A DNA stretch of 64,000 nt from Proluteimonas flavola (GCF_021191705.1 NZ_JAIWPU010000006.1:62001-126000), one strand, 5' to 3'; shown: positions 45,276-55,590, counted from the stretch's first letter. Notes: generated from the letters alone by a model not told the origin. Numbers and translations: made by a program.

Positions 45276-46057
45276 TGCATGTACCAGCCGTGGCTGACCA
45301 CCAGACTCTGGCCGGTCAGCGCATTGGTCTCGAACGCGGCCAGCGTCAGCGCGACGTTGGCGACGTCGTCGACGGTCGTGAACTCACCGTCCACCGTGTC
45401 CTTGAGCATCACGTTCCGGACCACGTCTCCCTCGCTGATGCCCAGTTCCCTGGCCTGCTCGGGAATCTGCCTGTCGACCAGCGGCGTGCGCACGAAGCCC
45501 GGGCAGATCACGTTGGCGCGCACGCCGTAAGCCGCGGCTTCCTTGGCGACCGTGCGGGCCAGGCCCAGCAGGCCGTGCTTGGCGGTGACGTAGGGCGCCT
45601 TGAGCTTGGACGCGGTGTGCGAATGCACCGAGCCCATGTAGATGATCGCGCCGCCGGTCCTGCGCTTTTCCATGTCGCGCAGGCATTCGCGCGTGGTCAG
45701 GAACGCGCCGTCGAGATGGATGGCGAGCATCTTCTTCCAGTCGGCGTAGCTGAAGTCGGTGACCTTGTTGACGATCTGGATGCCGGCGTTCGACACCAGC
45801 ACGTCGACTTGGCCGTAGTGCGCGACGGCCTTGGCGATGCCGTCGACCACCTGGGCCTCGTCGGTGACGTCCATCGCGACGGCGAGCGCATCGCCGCCGG
45901 CGTCGCGGATTCCGGTCGCGGTCGCTTCGGCCGCGTCGAGCTTGAGGTCGGCGATGACGACCTTGCCGCCCGCTTGGGCGTAGACCTCGGCGATGCGCTT
46001 GCCGATGCCGCTGGCCGCGCCGGTGACCACGCAGACCTTGCCGTCGAGTCGATTCAT
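45272..46057 (-). CDS. bdhA: 3-hydroxybutyrate dehydrogenase
   Basis: A 261-residue short-chain dehydrogenase that oxidises 3-hydroxybutyrate to acetoacetate with NAD+. The nucleotide motif is TGAASGIG (12-19), NAG at 90-92, and the catalytic set Ser143, Tyr156 and Lys160 (YVTAK). The segment [21 protein letters not shown], with its substrate-loop Gln, is diagnostic for this family. It is coupled to the patatin-like gene; the depolymerase at 39505 would supply its substrate. Confidence 0.93.
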   Translation of the reverse strand: MNRLDGKVCVVTGAASGIGKRIAEVYAQAGGKVVIADLKLDAAEATATGIRDAGGDALAVAMDVTDEAQVVDGIAKAVAHYGQVDVLVSNAGIQIVNKVTDFSYADWKKMLAIHLDGAFLTTRECLRDMEKRRTGGAIIYMGSVHSHTASKLKAPYVTAKHGLLGLARTVAKEAAAYGVRANVICPGFVRTPLVDRQIPEQARELGISEGDVVRNVMLKDTVDGEFTTVDDVANVALTLAAFETNALTGQSLVVSHGWYMQ

Positions 46058-46149
46058 GGATGCCGCTCCGCTGCGAATGGGGATGCGGCCAGCTTAGCCC
46101 CTCGATGTTGCGCGCCGCGTCGTACCTTCGGGCGATGCGGCTGCACGTG

Positions 46150-46536
46150 TACAGGAGCGGCCCTTGGGCGCGATGGGCTTGATCGGGAAAGCCCCATCGC
46201 GCCCAAGGGCGCTCCCACGGGATGGTCGCTGCGCATCGTCAGTGGCGAATGGAGCGACGTCGGCGTTGCAGTGGCCGGTTGCGGCGAATGCGAGGCGACC
46301 GGGAAATCTGTGGGAGCGCCCTTGGGCGCGATGGGGCCTGGCCAAGAAAGCCCATCGCGCGCGAGCGCGCTCCCACGGGATGGTCGCTGCGCATCGTCAG
46401 TGGCGAAGGGAGCGACGTCGGCGTTGCAGTGGCCGGGTGCGGCGAATGCGAGGCGACCGGAACATCTGTGGGAGCGCCCTTGGGCGCGACGGGGCCTGGC
46501 CAGGAAAGCCCCATCGCGCGCGAGCGCGCTCCCACA
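46150..46536. repeat. REP cluster with tandem duplication (158-bp unit)
   Basis: Three REP palindromes lie at about 46152-46220, 46309-46379 and 46467-46536. The unit starting GATGGTCGCTGCGCATCGTC recurs at 46221 and 46379, exactly 158 bp apart, with few differences through the following REP. The whole 495-bp gap 46058-46553 between bdhA and the phosphatase gene consists of little else. It is not a CRISPR: units are too long and are palindromes. Confidence 0.9.
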
Positions 46537-46553
46537 GAGCGCGCGCTGCGAAC

Positions 46554-48251
46554 TCAGTCCGCGCGCACCGGCGCGTCCACCGGCGTCATCGCCGGCAGGT
46601 CCACCGGCACGCCATCGGCATTGCAGTGGCCGGTCGCGCACAGCTGCGCGCGCAGTGCGGGGGCGGCCTGCACGATCAGGTGATAGATCACGTTCTGCTC
46701 GACGGTGCCGCGCACGGCCTCGCTGCCCGGACCGCGCGCCCAGATGCCGACATCGTCGCCGCCATGCGATTCGCTGCGCATCGGCACCAGCGCTTCCTGC
46801 ATGAAGTCGGGATGCTCGGTGTCGACCTCGCGCAGGTCCGGGCGGCCATTGGCGGGCTCGAAACTGCTGGGCTTGTGGTAATGGATCTTGGGACCGGCGG
46901 GCTGCTGGTTGCTGGCGCCGGTGTAGCCGGGGCCGTTGGCGTAGACCAGGGTGGTGTAGGTCAGCCCGGTCGCATCCAGCGCGTAGGCGTTCGGATCGTC
47001 GTCCTCGCTGACGCGGCCGCGCACCTTGCCCAGGATCGGATTGCCGCGGGTCGGATAGCCGACGAAATTCAGCACGTGCGAATGGTCGGCGGTGACCAGG
47101 ATCAGCGTGTCGTCGGCCGAGGTGGCATCGGCCGCCGCCTGCACCGCACGCGACATCGACACGGTTTCGTCGAGCGCGCGGAAGGCATTGCCTTCGTGGT
47201 TGGCGTGGTCGATGCGGCCGCCTTCGACCAGCAGCACGTAGCCCTTGCCGTCGCGGGCCAGCCGTTCGATCGCGAAGCGGGTCATCTCGGCGAGATCCGG
47301 TTCGCCGTCGTCGCCGTTGTTGCGGTCGTGCTCGTACTGCATGTGATCGGGTTCGAACAGGCCGAACACGGCGTCGGCATCCTGCGCCGCGCGCAGCTGG
47401 GTGGTGTTCCAGACGAAGGCGCCGCCGGGATTGGCCGCCAGCCATTCGGCGGTGAGATCGCGTCCGTCGAGGCGCTGGCCGACCTTGTCGTCGTACTCGG
47501 GATCGCGCACGCCGGCCGGCAGGAACATGCCGCGCCCGCCGCCCATCAGGATCTTCGGCGCGCGGCCCGGCGCGAAGTCGAGGATCTGCTGGGCGATGTC
47601 GCGGCAGCCCTGCGCGCGTGCGGCATCCGGCACGTCGACATCGTTCTCCCAGTTGCGGTCCGGCACGTGCGCATAGGTCGCCGCGGGCGTGGCATGGGTC
47701 AGGCGTGCGGTGGTGACGATGCCGGTGTCGAGGCCGGCGTCGCTGGCCAGGCGCAGCCAGGACTGCACGTGGCGCTGGCGGCTGTCGCCGCAGTCGAAGC
47801 GCCTGCCCGACGAGACGCCGATCGCGCCCATGTGCGACTTCACGCCGGTGGCGATGGCGGTCATGGTGCCGGCCGAGTCCGGGGTCTGCGAATCGGTGTT
47901 GTAGGTCTTGGACAGGCCGGTGTTCGGAAACCGTTCCCAGCTCAGCGCATGCTCTTCGCCGCTGCCGCCCAGGCGCTGGCCTTCGAGGATGCGCGCCGCG
48001 GCGACCGTGGTCAGGCTCATGCCGTCGCCCAGGAACACGATCACGTTCTTCGCCTGGCCGGCCATCGCGCCGTTGCCGGCGGCGCGCGCGGCGCCGCTGC
48101 GGTACCACCACTGTGCGGTCTCGTCGGCGCGGGAGGCGGCGGGCGGCACGTCGATCGGACGCACGTGGGCGGATGACGCGGTGCCGCTGGAAGCGCAGGC
48201 GGCGCAGAGCAGGGGCAGCGAGCAGGCGAGGCCTGCGGTCAGAAGGCGCAT
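46554..48251 (-). CDS. alkaline phosphatase, PhoA-type fold, lipoprotein
   Basis: A 565-residue alkaline phosphatase. The signal peptide ends in the lipobox LCAAC (Cys19). The metal-binding GDGMS starts at Gly75 (Asp76), the catalytic serine is Ser126 in TPDSAGTMTA, and further ligands lie in VEGGRIDHANHEGN and LVTADHSH. It hydrolyses phosphate monoesters in the periplasm or at the outer membrane. Start ATG 48251 is chosen over 48311 because it gives the signal directly. The 3' end abuts a REP block. No Pho box was searched for systematically. Confidence 0.93.
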   Translation of the reverse strand: MRLLTAGLACSLPLLCAACASSGTASSAHVRPIDVPPAASRADETAQWWYRSGAARAAGNGAMAGQAKNVIVFLGDGMSLTTVAAARILEGQRLGGSGEEHALSWERFPNTGLSKTYNTDSQTPDSAGTMTAIATGVKSHMGAIGVSSGRRFDCGDSRQRHVQSWLRLASDAGLDTGIVTTARLTHATPAATYAHVPDRNWENDVDVPDAARAQGCRDIAQQILDFAPGRAPKILMGGGRGMFLPAGVRDPEYDDKVGQRLDGRDLTAEWLAANPGGAFVWNTTQLRAAQDADAVFGLFEPDHMQYEHDRNNGDDGEPDLAEMTRFAIERLARDGKGYVLLVEGGRIDHANHEGNAFRALDETVSMSRAVQAAADATSADDTLILVTADHSHVLNFVGYPTRGNPILGKVRGRVSEDDDPNAYALDATGLTYTTLVYANGPGYTGASNQQPAGPKIHYHKPSSFEPANGRPDLREVDTEHPDFMQEALVPMRSESHGGDDVGIWARGPGSEAVRGTVEQNVIYHLIVQAAPALRAQLCATGHCNADGVPVDLPAMTPVDAPVRAD

Positions 48252-48469
48252 GGGGCAGGGGATTCCGGAAAAACGCGGCGCAATTATGCCCGGCGCGCAT
48301 TGCAGCTTCACGGCGGCGCGACAGGATGGACGTTCGTCTCTTCCCGAACGCGGTGCGACGACATCGCGTCCAGCGTTCCGGATCTGGGACGCTGGCGTCC
48401 CGGTGTCGGCATCGCCAGCATGGATGGCGTCACGTATCGTCGCCTGTTGATGTCGCGGACGATCCTCGA

Positions 48470-49762
48470 ATGAATGCTCTGGCCTGGTGGTTCCGGATTC
48501 CGTTCTGGCAGCGGGTAATGGGCGCGTTCGTGCTCGGCGCGCTGGTCGGCTGGCTGATGGGGCCGGCGGCCGGCACCTGGCTGCAGCCGCTGGGTACGCT
48601 GTACGTCAACCTGATCCGCATGATCGCGGTGCCGCTGGTGTTCTTCGCGGTGATCAATGCGGTCGCCGCGTTGCATGGGCAGCAATCGATCGCCGCGCTC
48701 GGCGGCCGCACCTTCGGCTGGTTCGCCGCGACCGCGGTGCTCGCGGTCGGCGTGGGATTCGCTATCGCCTACACCTTCAATCCGGGCCTGGGCATCGAGG
48801 CGGGTTCGCTGACCGCGGCCGCGGATTACACGGTGCGCGAAGTGCCGACGCCGGTCGAAGTGCTGCTCAACGTGGTGCCGACCAATCCGTTCGCGGCGCT
48901 GTCGGAAGGCAGGATCCTGCAGGTGATCTTCTTCGCCGGCCTGCTCGGTTTCGCGCTGGTGAAGCTCGGCGAACGCGTCGCGGCGTTGCGCACGCTGGTC
49001 GGGCAGGCCGCCGACGCGATGATCCAGGTCACGCGCTTCGTGCTGGAACTCACGCCGATCGGCACCTTCGGCCTGATCGCCGCGCTGGTCGGCACCTACG
49101 GGTTCGAACGGCTGCTGCCGCTGGGCAGTTTCGTCATCGCGCTGTACGTGGCCTGCGCCGTGCACATCGTCTTCGTCTACGGCGGCCTGCTGCTGGCGCA
49201 TGGCCTCAATCCGCTGAAGTTCTTCCGCGGCGCCGCGCCCGGCATGCAGGTCGCATTCGTCAGCTCGTCGAGCCTGGCGTCGATGCCGGTCGCGATCCGC
49301 GCGGTCACCCACAACCTCGGCGTCAACCGCGACTACGCCGCGTTCGCCGTGCCGCTGGGCGCGACGATCAAGATGGACGGCTGCGGTGCGATCTATCCCA
49401 CGCTCGCGGCGGTGTTCATCGCCCAGTACTTCGGGATCGAACTGAGCTTCGCCCAGTACGCGGCGATCCTGCTGGCCTCGGTGCTCGGCAGCTTCGGCAC
49501 CGCCGGCGTGCCGGGTACGGCGGTGGTCATGGCGACGGTGGTGCTGTCGGCCGCCGGGCTGCCGCTGGAAGGCCTGGGCCTGCTGCTGGCGATCGACCGC
49601 ATCCTCGACATGATGCGCACGATGACCAACGTCACCGGGCAGATGCTGGTGCCGGTGCTGGTGGCGCGCGAGACCGGGCTGCTGGACCGCGAGATCTACG
49701 AGTCGGCGCGCAGCAATGTCGGGCTCGACGATGCCGAAACCGGGGTCGACGCGCCGAAGTAG
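48470..49762 (+). CDS. dicarboxylate/amino acid:cation symporter (DAACS family)
   Basis: A 430-residue sodium- or proton-coupled symporter. Typical parts are VNLIRMIAVPLVFFAVINAVA (helix 2-3), a serine-rich re-entrant loop SSSSLASMPVAIRA, TIKMDGCGAIYPTLAAVFIAQ (usually NMDGTA) and LGSFGTAGVPGTAVVM. The substitution of N-M-D-G-T-A by K-M-D-G-C-G in helix 7 may alter cation or substrate choice. ATG 48470 is used because the longer frame from 48113 lies over the divergent phosphatase start. Confidence 0.92.
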   Translation: MNALAWWFRIPFWQRVMGAFVLGALVGWLMGPAAGTWLQPLGTLYVNLIRMIAVPLVFFAVINAVAALHGQQSIAALGGRTFGWFAATAVLAVGVGFAIAYTFNPGLGIEAGSLTAAADYTVREVPTPVEVLLNVVPTNPFAALSEGRILQVIFFAGLLGFALVKLGERVAALRTLVGQAADAMIQVTRFVLELTPIGTFGLIAALVGTYGFERLLPLGSFVIALYVACAVHIVFVYGGLLLAHGLNPLKFFRGAAPGMQVAFVSSSSLASMPVAIRAVTHNLGVNRDYAAFAVPLGATIKMDGCGAIYPTLAAVFIAQYFGIELSFAQYAAILLASVLGSFGTAGVPGTAVVMATVVLSAAGLPLEGLGLLLAIDRILDMMRTMTNVTGQMLVPVLVARETGLLDREIYESARSNVGLDDAETGVDAPK

Positions 49763-49947
49763 ATCGACGCGGGCCGGCATCGCGCCGGAGCACATTGCCG
49801 CGACCTGGCGCGCGACGTCTGGGGCATGGACGTTCCGAGTCGTCGCCGCGCGCGGCGTGCATGACCATCCGCACGCGCAAGCGCGGCCGCGCGACTTATA
49901 GTCGGGGTTTCGTGCCCCGGGGAGCGGGGCGGACAGGGAACCCGACC

Positions 49948-51369
49948 ATGAAACGACTCGCAGGACTGGGTGGCGCATGCGTGCTGCTCGCGATGCTGGC
50001 CGCGCCCGCGGCCGCGCAGCAGGCCGACTGGCGTCTGCCGATCGAAACGAAGACCCTCGACAACGGCCTGACCGTCGTCGTGTCCGAAGACCGCAGCTCG
50101 CCGACCGTCGGCGTCAGCGTGGTCTATCACGTGGGCATGCGCCTCGAACCCGAGAACCGCACCGGCTTCGCGCACCTGTTCGAACACCTGATGTTTCAGG
50201 GCACGCCGGTCGCGCCCAAGGGCACGTTCGACCGCGTGATCCAGGGCGGCGGCGGCCGGCTCAACGGCTCCACGCGTCCCGACTACACCAACTACATCGA
50301 GACCGCGCCGGTCTCCGCGCTCGCGCCCATCCTGTGGCTCGAAGCGGACCGCATGAAGACGCTGGATTTCTCCGAGCAGAACCTCAAGAACCAGCAGGAC
50401 GTGGTCAAGGAGGAGATCCGCGTCAACGTGCAGAACCAGCCCTACGGCCTGTTCTTCGTGTTCGACATCAACCGCCTGGCGTTCTCCAAGTGGGCGAACG
50501 CGCACGACGGCTACGGCAGCTTCCAGGATCTCGAAGGCGCGACGCTCGCCGACGTCGAGGCCTTCCACCGCGACTACTACGGCCCGAACAACGCGGTCAT
50601 CGGCATCGCCGGCGACATCTCGGCCGAGGAAGCCTTCGCCCTGGTCGAGGACTACTTCGGCGACATCCCGGCGCGGGCGACGCCGGCGCGTCCCGACGTG
50701 TCCGAGCCGCTGAACACCGAAGGCAGGCGCGAGGCGCAGAGCGATGCGCTGGCGCAGGTGCCCGCGCTCGCCGTGGGCTGGAAGATGCCCGCGCGCGGCA
50801 GCGCCGACCACGCGCCGATGGCCGTGCTGTCGCAGCTGCTGGCCGGCGGCAGCGCCTCGCGCCTGTACCAGGGGCTGGTCAAGGGCCGCGAGCAGCTGCT
50901 CAACATCGACGGTGGACTGGGCTGGCCGCTGGGCCATGCCTGGGACTACGACGGCCCGACGCTGCTGACCCTGTTCGCGCTGTACAAGCCCGACGTCGAG
51001 CCGGACGCGGTGCTGGGCGCGGTCGACGAGGAAGTCGCGCGCATCGTCGCCGAGGGCGTGCCGGCCGACACCCTGGCTGCGGCCAAGACCAAGCTGCTGG
51101 CCGACTACGTCAACGGTCTCGAACCCTTCATCTCGCGTGCCGACGAGCTCGCCAAGGCGCAGCTGCTGTGGGGCGATGCCGGGACGCTCAACAAGGTGCC
51201 CGAGTGGGTGCAGGCGGTCACCGTCGCCGACGTGCAGCGTGTGGCGAAGACCTATCTGACCGATGCCAATCGCACCGTCATCGACCGCGTGCCCGCGGCG
51301 CTGGCGCCTGCGCGCGGCATCGCCCCGCCGGCCGCGCCGGCGCCCGTTGCCGCACCGGCGCAGGACTGA
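49948..51369 (+). CDS. M16 family zinc metallopeptidase, catalytic subunit
   Basis: A 473-residue secreted M16 (pitrilysin/processing-peptidase-like) protein. The signal peptide ends at APAAAQQ. The inverted zinc motif HxxEH is HLFEH (His76, Glu79, His80) with the third ligand in VVKEEIRVN (about Glu156). The C-terminal half has the R/Y-type segment typical of M16 (GGSASRLYQGLVKG). It is followed at 10 bp by a non-catalytic paralogue, so the two form the usual heterodimer. GGACAGGGAACCCGACC precedes the ATG. Confidence 0.93.
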   Translation: MKRLAGLGGACVLLAMLAAPAAAQQADWRLPIETKTLDNGLTVVVSEDRSSPTVGVSVVYHVGMRLEPENRTGFAHLFEHLMFQGTPVAPKGTFDRVIQGGGGRLNGSTRPDYTNYIETAPVSALAPILWLEADRMKTLDFSEQNLKNQQDVVKEEIRVNVQNQPYGLFFVFDINRLAFSKWANAHDGYGSFQDLEGATLADVEAFHRDYYGPNNAVIGIAGDISAEEAFALVEDYFGDIPARATPARPDVSEPLNTEGRREAQSDALAQVPALAVGWKMPARGSADHAPMAVLSQLLAGGSASRLYQGLVKGREQLLNIDGGLGWPLGHAWDYDGPTLLTLFALYKPDVEPDAVLGAVDEEVARIVAEGVPADTLAAAKTKLLADYVNGLEPFISRADELAKAQLLWGDAGTLNKVPEWVQAVTVADVQRVAKTYLTDANRTVIDRVPAALAPARGIAPPAAPAPVAAPAQD

Positions 51370-51379
51370 GGAGATCGAC

Positions 51380-52849
51380 ATGGACAAGCACCACATTCCG
51401 ACCCGCGGCCTGCGTCCGCTCGCACTGCTGCTCGGCGCCTGCCTGCTCGCCAGCGCGGCCCATGCGCAGCAGCCTGCCGCCGCCGGCGCGCCGCCCGTTA
51501 CCGCGCCGCCGACCGAACTGCCTGCCGGCCTGCCGGATTACGGCGCCGACAGGCCGCTGCCCGAACTCGGCCTCGTCGAACACACGCTCGACAACGGCCT
51601 GACCGTCTGGGTGCTGCCGCGCCAGGGCGGCCTGCCGCGCGTCGACTACGTACTCGCCGTCCGCGGCGGGCTCGCCAGCGATCCGGCGCAGTTGCCGGGC
51701 ATGTCGAACCTGCTGGCCGGCCTGTTGCGCGAAGGCACCGCCACGCGCAGCTCGGTGCAGATCGCCGAGGAACTCGAGCGCCTCGGCGGCTCGCTCGGCG
51801 CCAGTGCCAGCAGCGACGGCCTGGTCGTCAGCGCGTCCGCATTGTCGTCGTCGGCCGAACCGCTGGCGGCGCTGTTCGCCGACGTGGTGCGCCACCCGGC
51901 GTTCCCCGCCAACGAAGTGCAACTGGCGAAGACCAATGCCCTGCAGAGCCTGAAGGCCGCGCAGGCGCAGCCGAGCTACCAGGCCAACCGTGCGATGGGC
52001 CGCGTGCTGTTCGGCGACCATCCGTATGGCAACACGCTGCCGACCGAAGCCGCGATCGCCGGCACGGATATCGATGGATTGAAGGCTGCGCACACGGCGC
52101 GTTTCCGTCCCGACCACGCCCTGCTGGTGATCGCGGGGCCGGTGACGCCGGACGCCGCCAGGGCACTGGCCGAGCGCATGTTCGGCGACTGGCATGGCCG
52201 TGGTGAACCGATCGCCGACGTCGCCGCGCCGGCGTATCCCAAGGGTCCGCAGTTCGTGCTGGTGCCGCGCCAGAACAGCGTGCAGTCGGCGGTGCGCATC
52301 GGCCGCCCGGCCTTCGATGCCGACGACGAGCGCGCGATTCCCGCAGCGCTGGCCAACACCATCCTCGGTGGCGGCTTCGACAGCCGGCTGATGCGCAATC
52401 TGCGCGAGGACAAGGGCTATACCTACGGCGCCGGCAGCAGCTTCGGCCTGCGCGCGGAGGGCGGCGCGTTCCAGGCCCAGGCCGACGTGCGCAACGAAGT
52501 GACCGGGGCCGCGATCGGCGAATTCCTCAAGGAGTTCGAGCAGATGCGCACGCAGGCGGTGCCCGCCGACGAACTGCAGCGCGCCAAGCGCTTCACCGCC
52601 GGCACCTACCTGTTCCAGAACCAGTTGCAGTACGCGGTCGCCTCCGCGCTCGCCGGCAACTGGTTGCTGGGGCGTCCTGCCGACTACCTCAGCAGCTATG
52701 TCGAGAAGGTCAACAATGTGACCGCGGCCCAGGTGCAGTCGGTCGCGCGCGAGTTCTTCGACCCGAAGCAGCAGAGCATCGTCGTGGTTGGCGATACCGC
52801 GGTCGCCGAGCAGTTGAAGACCTACGGGACCTTCGGCAGCGGCGAGTGA
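51380..52849 (+). CDS. M16 family peptidase, non-catalytic subunit
   Basis: A 489-residue secreted M16 protein. The signal peptide ends at ASAAHAQ. The place of the HxxEH motif reads MSNLLAGLLREGT, so zinc is not bound, as in the alpha-type subunits. The R/Y motif is kept in the second half (GGGFDSRLMRNLREDKGYTYG). It would form the substrate chamber with the upstream catalytic subunit. TGAGGAGATCGAC gives its ribosome site. Confidence 0.92.
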   Translation: MDKHHIPTRGLRPLALLLGACLLASAAHAQQPAAAGAPPVTAPPTELPAGLPDYGADRPLPELGLVEHTLDNGLTVWVLPRQGGLPRVDYVLAVRGGLASDPAQLPGMSNLLAGLLREGTATRSSVQIAEELERLGGSLGASASSDGLVVSASALSSSAEPLAALFADVVRHPAFPANEVQLAKTNALQSLKAAQAQPSYQANRAMGRVLFGDHPYGNTLPTEAAIAGTDIDGLKAAHTARFRPDHALLVIAGPVTPDAARALAERMFGDWHGRGEPIADVAAPAYPKGPQFVLVPRQNSVQSAVRIGRPAFDADDERAIPAALANTILGGGFDSRLMRNLREDKGYTYGAGSSFGLRAEGGAFQAQADVRNEVTGAAIGEFLKEFEQMRTQAVPADELQRAKRFTAGTYLFQNQLQYAVASALAGNWLLGRPADYLSSYVEKVNNVTAAQVQSVAREFFDPKQQSIVVVGDTAVAEQLKTYGTFGSGE

Positions 52850-52865
52850 GTCCGTGTTGCGTCAA

Positions 52866-52895
52866 GAAAGGCCCTGTATTCGAACGGGGCCTTTC
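52866..52895 (+). terminator. Rho-independent-like terminator after the M16 pair
   Basis: A 9-bp perfect stem (GAAAGGCCC / GGGCCTTTC) with a 12-nt loop starts 17 bp after the stop and is followed by GTTTG, a weak T-run. It is the best terminator-like element in the window. Confidence 0.65.
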
Positions 52896-52910
52896 GTTTG
52901 GAACGGCGTT

Positions 52911-52998
52911 CTGTGGGAGCGGGGGGGGGCGCGCGGGGGGGGGGCGGGGGGCGCCCCCCCGCGCCCCCCCCCGCGCCCCCCCCCACCGGCCGCCACAG
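52911..52998. repeat. G/C homopolymer low-complexity tract, probably a degenerate REP
   Basis: After TCTGTGGGAGC, the start word of the REP family, come runs of G, then runs of C, ending near CCGGCCGCCACAGG. The tract can fold on itself (G-run to C-run) as a REP would. It may be a real variant, but homopolymer error in sequencing is quite possible. The gene-free gap 52850-53102 holds only this, the terminator and a plain flank. Confidence 0.6.
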
Positions 52999-53102
52999 GA
53001 AGATGCGGCGTGTGAAACCGTAGGGGGGCGTGCAGCGGACCCATCAATGCCCTGTCGATCGCGCCGCGATCCGCGAGCGTCCGTGTTTCTTCGAACGCAC
53101 GC

Positions 53103-54041
<939 letters not shown>

Positions 54042-54920
54042 TCAGGCGGTTGCGTTCGCGTCGCGCGCGGCGGGGCGGTTGAGCCACGCGGCGAACGCGG
54101 CGGCGGTGACGAACATCAGCAGACTGTAGACCGCGGCCGGCGCCGACATCGTCGCGTTGCCGAGCACGTTGAGCGCGATGAAGATCGCCAGCGTGCCGTT
54201 GTGGATGCCGATCTCCATCGCGATCGCGATCGCCTGCCGCCGTGGCAGCTTCAGCGCACGCGGCGCCGCGTAGCCGGCGCCCATGCTGACGAGGTTGAAC
54301 AGCAGGCAGGCCAGCCCCACGGTGGCGAAGTAGGCCAGCAGCGTGTCCCAGGTGCTGGCGACGGCCGCGACGATCAGCAGCGCCAGCACGACCACCGACA
54401 GCAGCCGGATCGGCTTGTCCATGCGCGATGCGAACCCGCTGGCGAACGCGCGCACCGCCATGCCGATGCCGACCGGCAGCAGGATGATCAGCGCGACCTC
54501 GACGATCTTGCGCGTCGGCGGTGGCACGTACTGGCCGGCGCCGAGGAAGCATTCCAGCGACAGGTTGAGGATGACCGGCAGCGTGACCAGGCACAGCACG
54601 CTGTTGACCGCGGTCAGGGTGATGTTGAGCGCCACGTCGCCGCGCGCGATGTGGCTGTAGATGTTCGCGGTCGCGCCGCCCGGGGATGCGGCCAGCAGCA
54701 TCAGGCCGACCGCGAGTTCGGGCGGCAGACGGAACAGCAGGGCGAGCCCGAGCGCCGCCCAGGGCAACACGCCGATCTGCAAGGCGAGACCGATCAGTAT
54801 CGCGCGCGGATACCGCGCGACGCGACGGAAATCGTCGAGCGTCAGGCCCAGGCCCAGTCCGAACATGATCACGCCGAGCGCGAGCGGCAACAGCAGCGTG
54901 GTCAGCAGCGATGCCTGCAT
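54042..54920 (-). CDS. bile acid:sodium symporter family protein
   Basis: A 292-residue membrane protein of the BASS family with nine to ten helices. Conserved parts are MLLAASPGGATANIYSHIARGDVALNITLTAVNS (helix 4 region with the sodium-binding site) and MEIGIHNGTLAIFIAL (the second cross-over, usually E-x-G-x-Q-N; here His in place of Gln). It would carry an organic anion with sodium. It is the likely operon partner of the small membrane protein 15 bp upstream. Confidence 0.9.
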   Translation of the reverse strand: MQASLLTTLLLPLALGVIMFGLGLGLTLDDFRRVARYPRAILIGLALQIGVLPWAALGLALLFRLPPELAVGLMLLAASPGGATANIYSHIARGDVALNITLTAVNSVLCLVTLPVILNLSLECFLGAGQYVPPPTRKIVEVALIILLPVGIGMAVRAFASGFASRMDKPIRLLSVVVLALLIVAAVASTWDTLLAYFATVGLACLLFNLVSMGAGYAAPRALKLPRRQAIAIAMEIGIHNGTLAIFIALNVLGNATMSAPAAVYSLLMFVTAAAFAAWLNRPAARDANATA

Positions 54921-54935
54921 GGGATGTCCTCGTCC

Positions 54936-55352
54936 TCAGGTGGGCGTGTCGGCGCGTGCGCGACGCAGTGCGAGCCGGCCGCCGCACCACGCGAGTGGAA
55001 TCGGGCCGATCACGCCGAGCAGGGTCATCCACAGTGGATGCGGCAGCATCCAGGCGTTGCCCAGCACACCGAGCACGATCAGCACGCCGACCGCGATCGC
55101 CGCGCCCATCCGGTGCGCGCGCGCGACGCGTGCCGCGACCCAGCCGCCGCAGACCGCGGCGAGCAGCCAGCCGAGCAGCACCCAGACGAGCTTGCCGGTC
55201 GGCGCATTGGCGACGATCTCGGCAAGGTCCGCTTCCATGGCGAGCTGGCCGGCGGGCATCGGGAACATCCACGTGCCGACGAACTCCAGCCCGAGCATCA
55301 CCATCATGGCGACGACCATGCCGAGCATCACCGAGAACATCGTGCGGATCAT
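54936..55352 (-). CDS. small integral membrane protein, unknown function
   Basis: A 138-residue protein with four predicted helices (MFSVMLGMVVAMMVMLGLEFVG, LVWVLLGWLLAAVCGGWVAARVA, AIAVGVLIVLGVLGNAW, WMTLLGVIGPIPLAWCGG). No family is recognised. It precedes the BASS transporter gene by 15 bp on the same strand. Start ATG 55352 is used as the first Met before the first helix. Confidence 0.75.
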   Translation of the reverse strand: MIRTMFSVMLGMVVAMMVMLGLEFVGTWMFPMPAGQLAMEADLAEIVANAPTGKLVWVLLGWLLAAVCGGWVAARVARAHRMGAAIAVGVLIVLGVLGNAWMLPHPLWMTLLGVIGPIPLAWCGGRLALRRARADTPT

Positions 55353-55490
55353 GGCGCCTCCCCAGCGCGAGCCGACGTGCAGCATCGCGCGGCAGGTGCA
55401 GGTGGGCAAGCGGCGGTGCGGCAATGCGCGGTATACGCCGTACGGATCGCCGTGCACATGGACATCGCTTCATTCTTCGGAGCCGAGTCG

Positions 55491-55590
55491 CTGGATCCCG
55501 GCTTTCGCCGGGATGACGGAGTTGGATGGATTCGCGAGCGCCATGCGTTTCCGAAGTATCTCGTCATCCCGGCGAAAGCCGGGATCCAGT
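55491..55590. repeat. inverted repeat of the 'CGTCATCCC..GGGATCCA' family
   Basis: Arms of 29-30 bp: CTGGATCCCGGCTTTCGCCG from about 55491 and TCGTCATCCCGGCGAAAGCC to about 55590, with a 40-bp centre. A second related palindrome (CCCCAGCGGCTTTCACCAGA and its return) occupies 55663-55712. Together these fill most of the 423-bp gene-free stretch 55353-55775. Confidence 0.8.

Noticed and set aside
41520-45530. 1336-codon plus-strand open frame
   Set aside because: It crosses the HemJ-like gene's region in another frame and lies antisense to the LysM and patatin genes; no family features.
46150-46536. CRISPR-like regular repeats
   Set aside because: Units are about 158 bp with palindromic REPs, no short constant repeat with unique spacers, and no cas genes.
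46164-48176. 670-codon plus-strand frame over the REP block and antisense to the phosphatase
   Set aside because: It only translates REP units and the reverse of a good alkaline phosphatase gene.
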